DNA of 64,000 nucleotides from an uncultured Halocynthiibacter sp. (GTDB lineage Bacteria > Pseudomonadota > Alphaproteobacteria > Rhodobacterales > Rhodobacteraceae), in assembly GCA_947503035.1 (NCBI GenBank), contig CANNCD010000001.1, forward strand, positions 1,364,001-1,428,000, written 5' to 3'. This document shows, in pieces, positions 61,568 to 64,000 of this stretch (positions are counted from its first letter, which is position 1; each line of letters begins with the position of its first letter). The translations under genes were made by a program, and so were the position numbers. The notes under the pieces were generated by a model. The model saw only the letters and a list, made by a program, of their open reading frames with translations, was not told the origin of the DNA and ran no database searches.

Positions 61568-62473
61568 ATGACTGAAGACAGCTATCACTATGGGATTATT
61601 CGCCGCGCCATCGATGTGATCGATGCACAGGACGGCGCGCCCCTGCCGCTTGATGAACTGGCGCGTCAGATGGACATGAGCCCCGCGCACTTCCAACGTG
61701 TGTTCAGCAGTTTCGCCGGCGTCTCGCCCAAGCGGTTCCAACAATACCTGACCCTTGGCCATGCCAAAACAATGCTCCGCGACCGCTTCACCACGCTTGA
61801 AACCGCCGATGCGGTTGGTCTGTCCGGCACAGGGCGGCTTCACGATCTTTTTATTAAGTGGGAGGCCATGAGCCCCGGCGAATATGCCCGCAAGGGGCGC
61901 GGCATGACCATCAGCTATGGCTGGTTTGACGGCCCCTTTGGCGACACTCTTACGATGGGGACCGAGCGTGGGATCTGCGGCATGGCCTTCGCCGCCGAGT
62001 CCACCCGCGAGGCGACCTTTTCCGACATGTCCGCGCGCTGGCCCAACGCCACCTTTATCGAAAACGCTGACCTGCTGCGTGAGTGGACCGGTAACGCCTT
62101 TGGTGGCACCGGCGACACGCAGCTCTTTTTGATCGGCGCACCCCTGCAAATTAAGGTCTGGGAGGCATTGCTGTCCATCCCAACGGGCCACGTCAGCACC
62201 TATTCCGAACTGGCCATTGCCGCCAATGCCCCACGTGCCGTGCGCGCCGTCGGCACCGCCGTTGGCCGCAACCCGATAAGCTGGCTCATCCCCTGTCATC
62301 GTGCCCTGCGCAAATCCGGCGAACTTGGCGGATACCACTGGGGCCTGCCGGTGAAACGCGCCATGCTCGCCTATGAAAGTGCCCTTACCGATATGGAACC
62401 GTCAACGGATGGGCGAAAACCCGCCGCACAAATGGGTCTTGGCCTTCGCCAAACCGACGGAACCCCTGTATAA
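61568..62473 (+). CDS. Ada-like regulator/O6-methylguanine-DNA methyltransferase
   Basis: 301 residues. The N-terminal 100 are an AraC-type HTH (LDELARQMDMSPAHFQRVFSSFAGVSPKRFQQYL). The C-terminal 170 are the methyltransferase with the acceptor Cys in LIPCHRAL (near 242) and SIPTGHVSTYSELA. The Ada phosphotriester-sensing zinc domain is absent, a known shorter form. It repairs O6-methylguanine, and the HTH may regulate alkylation genes. It is divergent from nth. Confidence 0.92.
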   Translation: MTEDSYHYGIIRRAIDVIDAQDGAPLPLDELARQMDMSPAHFQRVFSSFAGVSPKRFQQYLTLGHAKTMLRDRFTTLETADAVGLSGTGRLHDLFIKWEAMSPGEYARKGRGMTISYGWFDGPFGDTLTMGTERGICGMAFAAESTREATFSDMSARWPNATFIENADLLREWTGNAFGGTGDTQLFLIGAPLQIKVWEALLSIPTGHVSTYSELAIAANAPRAVRAVGTAVGRNPISWLIPCHRALRKSGELGGYHWGLPVKRAMLAYESALTDMEPSTDGRKPAAQMGLGLRQTDGTPV

Positions 62474-62503
62474 AGGGGCCATAACAGCATTCATGAGGCA
62501 AAA

Positions 62504-63163
62504 ATGCGTAGCACAAAGACACTTCTTATCGCGTTGGCAGGTACTGTCGCGCTTACCGCATGTACCCATCCCGACTATGTGACGGGCACACCTGAACAGA
62601 ACAAAGCCACCCAAGGCGCGATCCTTGGCGGCATCGCTGGGGGTTTCCTTGGCGCGACCCGCGAAGGTGACAACAAGCTCGGCAAAGTCGCCATTGGCGC
62701 GGCCGCAGGGGCGATTGTCGGCGGCGCAATTGGTACCGCGCTTGATCGTCAGGCCGAAGACCTGCGCGCCTCTGTTGGCGATGACGTGGGCATCGTGAAC
62801 ACCGGCGACAGCCTGATCGTGACCATGCCACAGGACATCCTGTTCGCGACCGACAGCGCCGCCCTTACCGGCAGTCTGCGCAATGACCTGTTCGCCGTGG
62901 CACAGAACTTGGTCGACTATCCAGAGACAGACATCGACGTTGTGGGCCACACCGACAACACCGGCGAGGCGTCCTATAACCAAAACCTTTCCGCACGTCG
63001 CGCCGATGCGGTTGCGGCTGTTCTGTCAGATGGCGGGGTGTCCTATTCCCGTCTGCGGTCCTATGGCCGTGGTGAAGATCAACCCGTCGCGTCCAACCTG
63101 ACTGTCGAAGGGCGCGAACAAAACCGCCGTGTCGAACTGATCATTCGTCCACAAACCTACTGA
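62504..63163 (+). CDS. OmpA-family lipoprotein, YiaD-like
   Basis: 219 residues. A lipoprotein signal ends at ALTAC (Cys20). A glycine-zipper segment follows ([31 protein letters not shown], about 40-85). The OmpA peptidoglycan-binding domain (about 110-215) has [24 protein letters not shown] and a C-terminal [13 protein letters not shown]. It links the outer membrane to peptidoglycan. ATGAGGC lies just upstream. It is 30 bases after the Ada-like gene and ends at a terminator. Confidence 0.93.
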   Translation: MRSTKTLLIALAGTVALTACTHPDYVTGTPEQNKATQGAILGGIAGGFLGATREGDNKLGKVAIGAAAGAIVGGAIGTALDRQAEDLRASVGDDVGIVNTGDSLIVTMPQDILFATDSAALTGSLRNDLFAVAQNLVDYPETDIDVVGHTDNTGEASYNQNLSARRADAVAAVLSDGGVSYSRLRSYGRGEDQPVASNLTVEGREQNRRVELIIRPQTY

Positions 63164-63176
63164 TCCTAAATCTTTG

Positions 63177-63204
63177 GCCCCTGCGTTCCGCGCGGGGGCT
63201 TTTT
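63177..63204 (+). terminator. Intrinsic terminator after the OmpA-family gene
   Basis: GCCCCTGCG (63177-63185) and CGCGGGGGC (63191-63199) form a 9-bp stem with one wobble and a five-base loop, followed directly by TTTTT (63200-63204). Confidence 0.88.
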
Positions 63205-63222
63205 CATTGCAAAGGCGATCCC

Positions 63223-63576
63223 ATGTCCGTCAAACGTATCGTCGTCAACATCCCCACAGCATCCGTCGAAACCACCCGCGATTTTTACGCGTCGGTGTTT
63301 GGCCTTGAAACGATCATGGACTTTGGCTGGGTCGCGACCGTTGCGGCGGATGTCGACGCCCCCGTACAGCTGAGCATCGCAAGCGAGGGTGGCTCGGGCA
63401 CCGAGGTTCCCGACATCTCGATTGAGGTCGACGATGTGGACGCCGTTTACGCCCGCGCGAAATCCCTTGGCCATACCATCCCCTATGACATCACGGATGA
63501 GCCATGGGGCGTGCGCCGGTTTTATCTGTTGGACCCGACGGGCAAGATGCTTAACGTGTTGTCACACATTCAATAA
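63223..63576 (+). CDS. VOC family (glyoxalase/bleomycin-resistance fold) protein
   Basis: 117 residues of one vicinal-oxygen-chelate unit: VNIPTASVETTRDFYASVFGLE at the start, a DVDAVYARAKSLGHTIPYDI repeat, and WGVRRFYLLDPTGKMLNVLSH at the end. The substrate is unknown; such proteins are often subunits of dimeric dioxygenases, isomerases or resistance proteins. AAAGGCGA lies before the ATG. Confidence 0.88.
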   Translation: MSVKRIVVNIPTASVETTRDFYASVFGLETIMDFGWVATVAADVDAPVQLSIASEGGSGTEVPDISIEVDDVDAVYARAKSLGHTIPYDITDEPWGVRRFYLLDPTGKMLNVLSHIQ

Positions 63577-63611
63577 CAAACGGGTTTTTCAATGTTCATT
63601 GGTCACATGCC

Positions 63612-63743
63612 ATGTTCAAGGTCGAGGCGAAGCATGATCACTGGATCCTGTCGTTTGTGAACCATTGGTATTTCAAGATTGAGGTGGTGATCACCGCCAT
63701 GGCCGCCGCCGTATTGATCTGGCGCTGGCGCAATAAGACATAA
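63612..63743 (+). CDS. Possible 43-residue single-helix membrane protein
   Basis: The frame begins at an ATG at 63612 and ends at TAA immediately before the next terminator. The product (MFKVEAKHDHWILSFVNHWY at the start) has one hydrophobic helix (about 24-37) and a WRWRNKT tail. No ribosome binding site is convincing, and I know no family. Its tight fit between the VOC gene and the terminator argues for it; its small size argues against. Confidence 0.45.
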   Translation: MFKVEAKHDHWILSFVNHWYFKIEVVITAMAAAVLIWRWRNKT

Positions 63744-63745
63744 AA

Positions 63746-63771
63746 AAAACCCAGCCAAAGGGCTGGGTTTT
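63746..63771. terminator. Bidirectional intrinsic terminator
   Basis: AAACCCAGCC and GGCTGGGTTT form a 10-bp stem with loop AAAG. An A-run lies on the left and a T-run on the right, so it serves both strands. It separates the small ORF from the converging atpF gene. Confidence 0.9.
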
Positions 63772-63794
63772 CTAAGTCGTTTTGAAGAACAACA

Positions 63795-64000
63795 TTAAAG
63801 CTGTGCTTCTACGTCCTTGATGGCTTCGTCAATCAACTTGTTGCCTTCGGCAGCCGTCAATTGTTTGCCAATCACATCGCTTGCGGCTGCGACAGCAACC
63901 GTAACAGCGTGGTCTTTGACGTCCTTAAGGGCAGATGCCTGTGCGCTTTCAATCTGCTCTTCAGCAGCTTGCAAACGACGTGCGATCGAGTCCTTTAGGT
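63795..64000 (-). CDS. atpF: ATP synthase F0 subunit b, C-terminal part (runs off window)
   Basis: The last 68 residues of a minus-strand frame are visible before the window ends. They read as a helical, Ala-, Lys- and Asp-rich peptide (SIARRLQAAEEQIESAQASA, then VAVAAASDVIGKQLTAAEGNKLIDEAIKDVEAQL), as in the C-terminus of the alphaproteobacterial b subunit that forms the stator stalk. The start lies beyond 64000. The rest of the F0 operon should lie to the right. Confidence 0.82.
   Translation of the reverse strand, partial: LKDSIARRLQAAEEQIESAQASALKDVKDHAVTVAVAAASDVIGKQLTAAEGNKLIDEAIKDVEAQL

Overview
The window looks like a chromosomal segment of a marine alphaproteobacterium of the order Rhodobacterales (Roseobacter group). 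The grounds are the family make-up (DUF1523, DUF1285, DUF4159, TIGR02117, a GT14 enzyme with a DUF5928-like tail, a short NDUFS6-like zinc ribbon), an ALDH16-type double aldehyde dehydrogenase, a NasS/NasT-controlled nitrate assimilation operon, moderately high GC, and dense operons joined by ATGA or GTGA overlaps. I saw no phage, insertion sequence, CRISPR array, rRNA or replication origin. There is one tRNA gene (Gln-UUG). The window ends inside what appears to be atpF, the ATP synthase b subunit.

Layout. 1-9.3 kb: tRNA-Gln, a TauE/SafE permease, a LysR regulator divergent from a methyltransferase and a DUF2306 membrane protein, a large aconitase B, gluconokinase, and a GGDEF/EAL cyclic-di-GMP enzyme. 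9.5-15 kb: a YegD-like Hsp70-family protein and the sbcD-sbcC nuclease pair. 15-29 kb: the nitrogen block, all on the minus strand. It runs nasT-nasS, then a structured leader, then nrtA, nrtB, a double-ATPase nrtC/D, a globin, nirB, nirD, nasA, a TrpD2-like protein and a shortened cysG. 29-33 kb: rpe, divergent from deoC and the ALDH16-type dehydrogenase.

33.3-39.8 kb is a compact six-gene minus-strand operon: a TelA-like coiled-coil protein, an unknown protein, an AAA+ ATPase, another unknown protein, a small membrane protein and a DUF1523 protein. I cannot assign it to a described pathway, and it is the best candidate here for an undescribed system. 40-51 kb: a secreted phytase-esterase-like protein, a small heat-shock protein, a secreted trypsin-like protease, a DUF599 protein, and the MoxR-DUF58-DUF4159-membrane protein operon, which resembles Bat/aerotolerance loci. 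51-64 kb: DUF1285, DUF2798, polA, TIGR02117, the zinc ribbon, an orphan ABC ATPase, a HIT protein, a GT14-type glycosyltransferase divergent from a sulfotransferase, a PfkB-family (adenosine-kinase-like) kinase with nth, an Ada-like protein, an OmpA lipoprotein, a VOC protein, a 43-residue ORF and the atpF end.

How the parts work together. Nitrate would be imported by NrtABC(D), reduced by NasA to nitrite and by NirBD to ammonium. CysG makes part of the siroheme for NirB, and the globin may handle nitric oxide. NasS (nitrate sensor) and NasT (ANTAR RNA-binding antiterminator) should control the operon through two hexaloop hairpins and an intrinsic terminator in the 27.08-27.19 kb leader. DeoC and the ALDH16 enzyme could together turn deoxyribose 5-phosphate into glyceraldehyde 3-phosphate and acetate. 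All functions are read from sequence motifs and family memory; no database search was possible.
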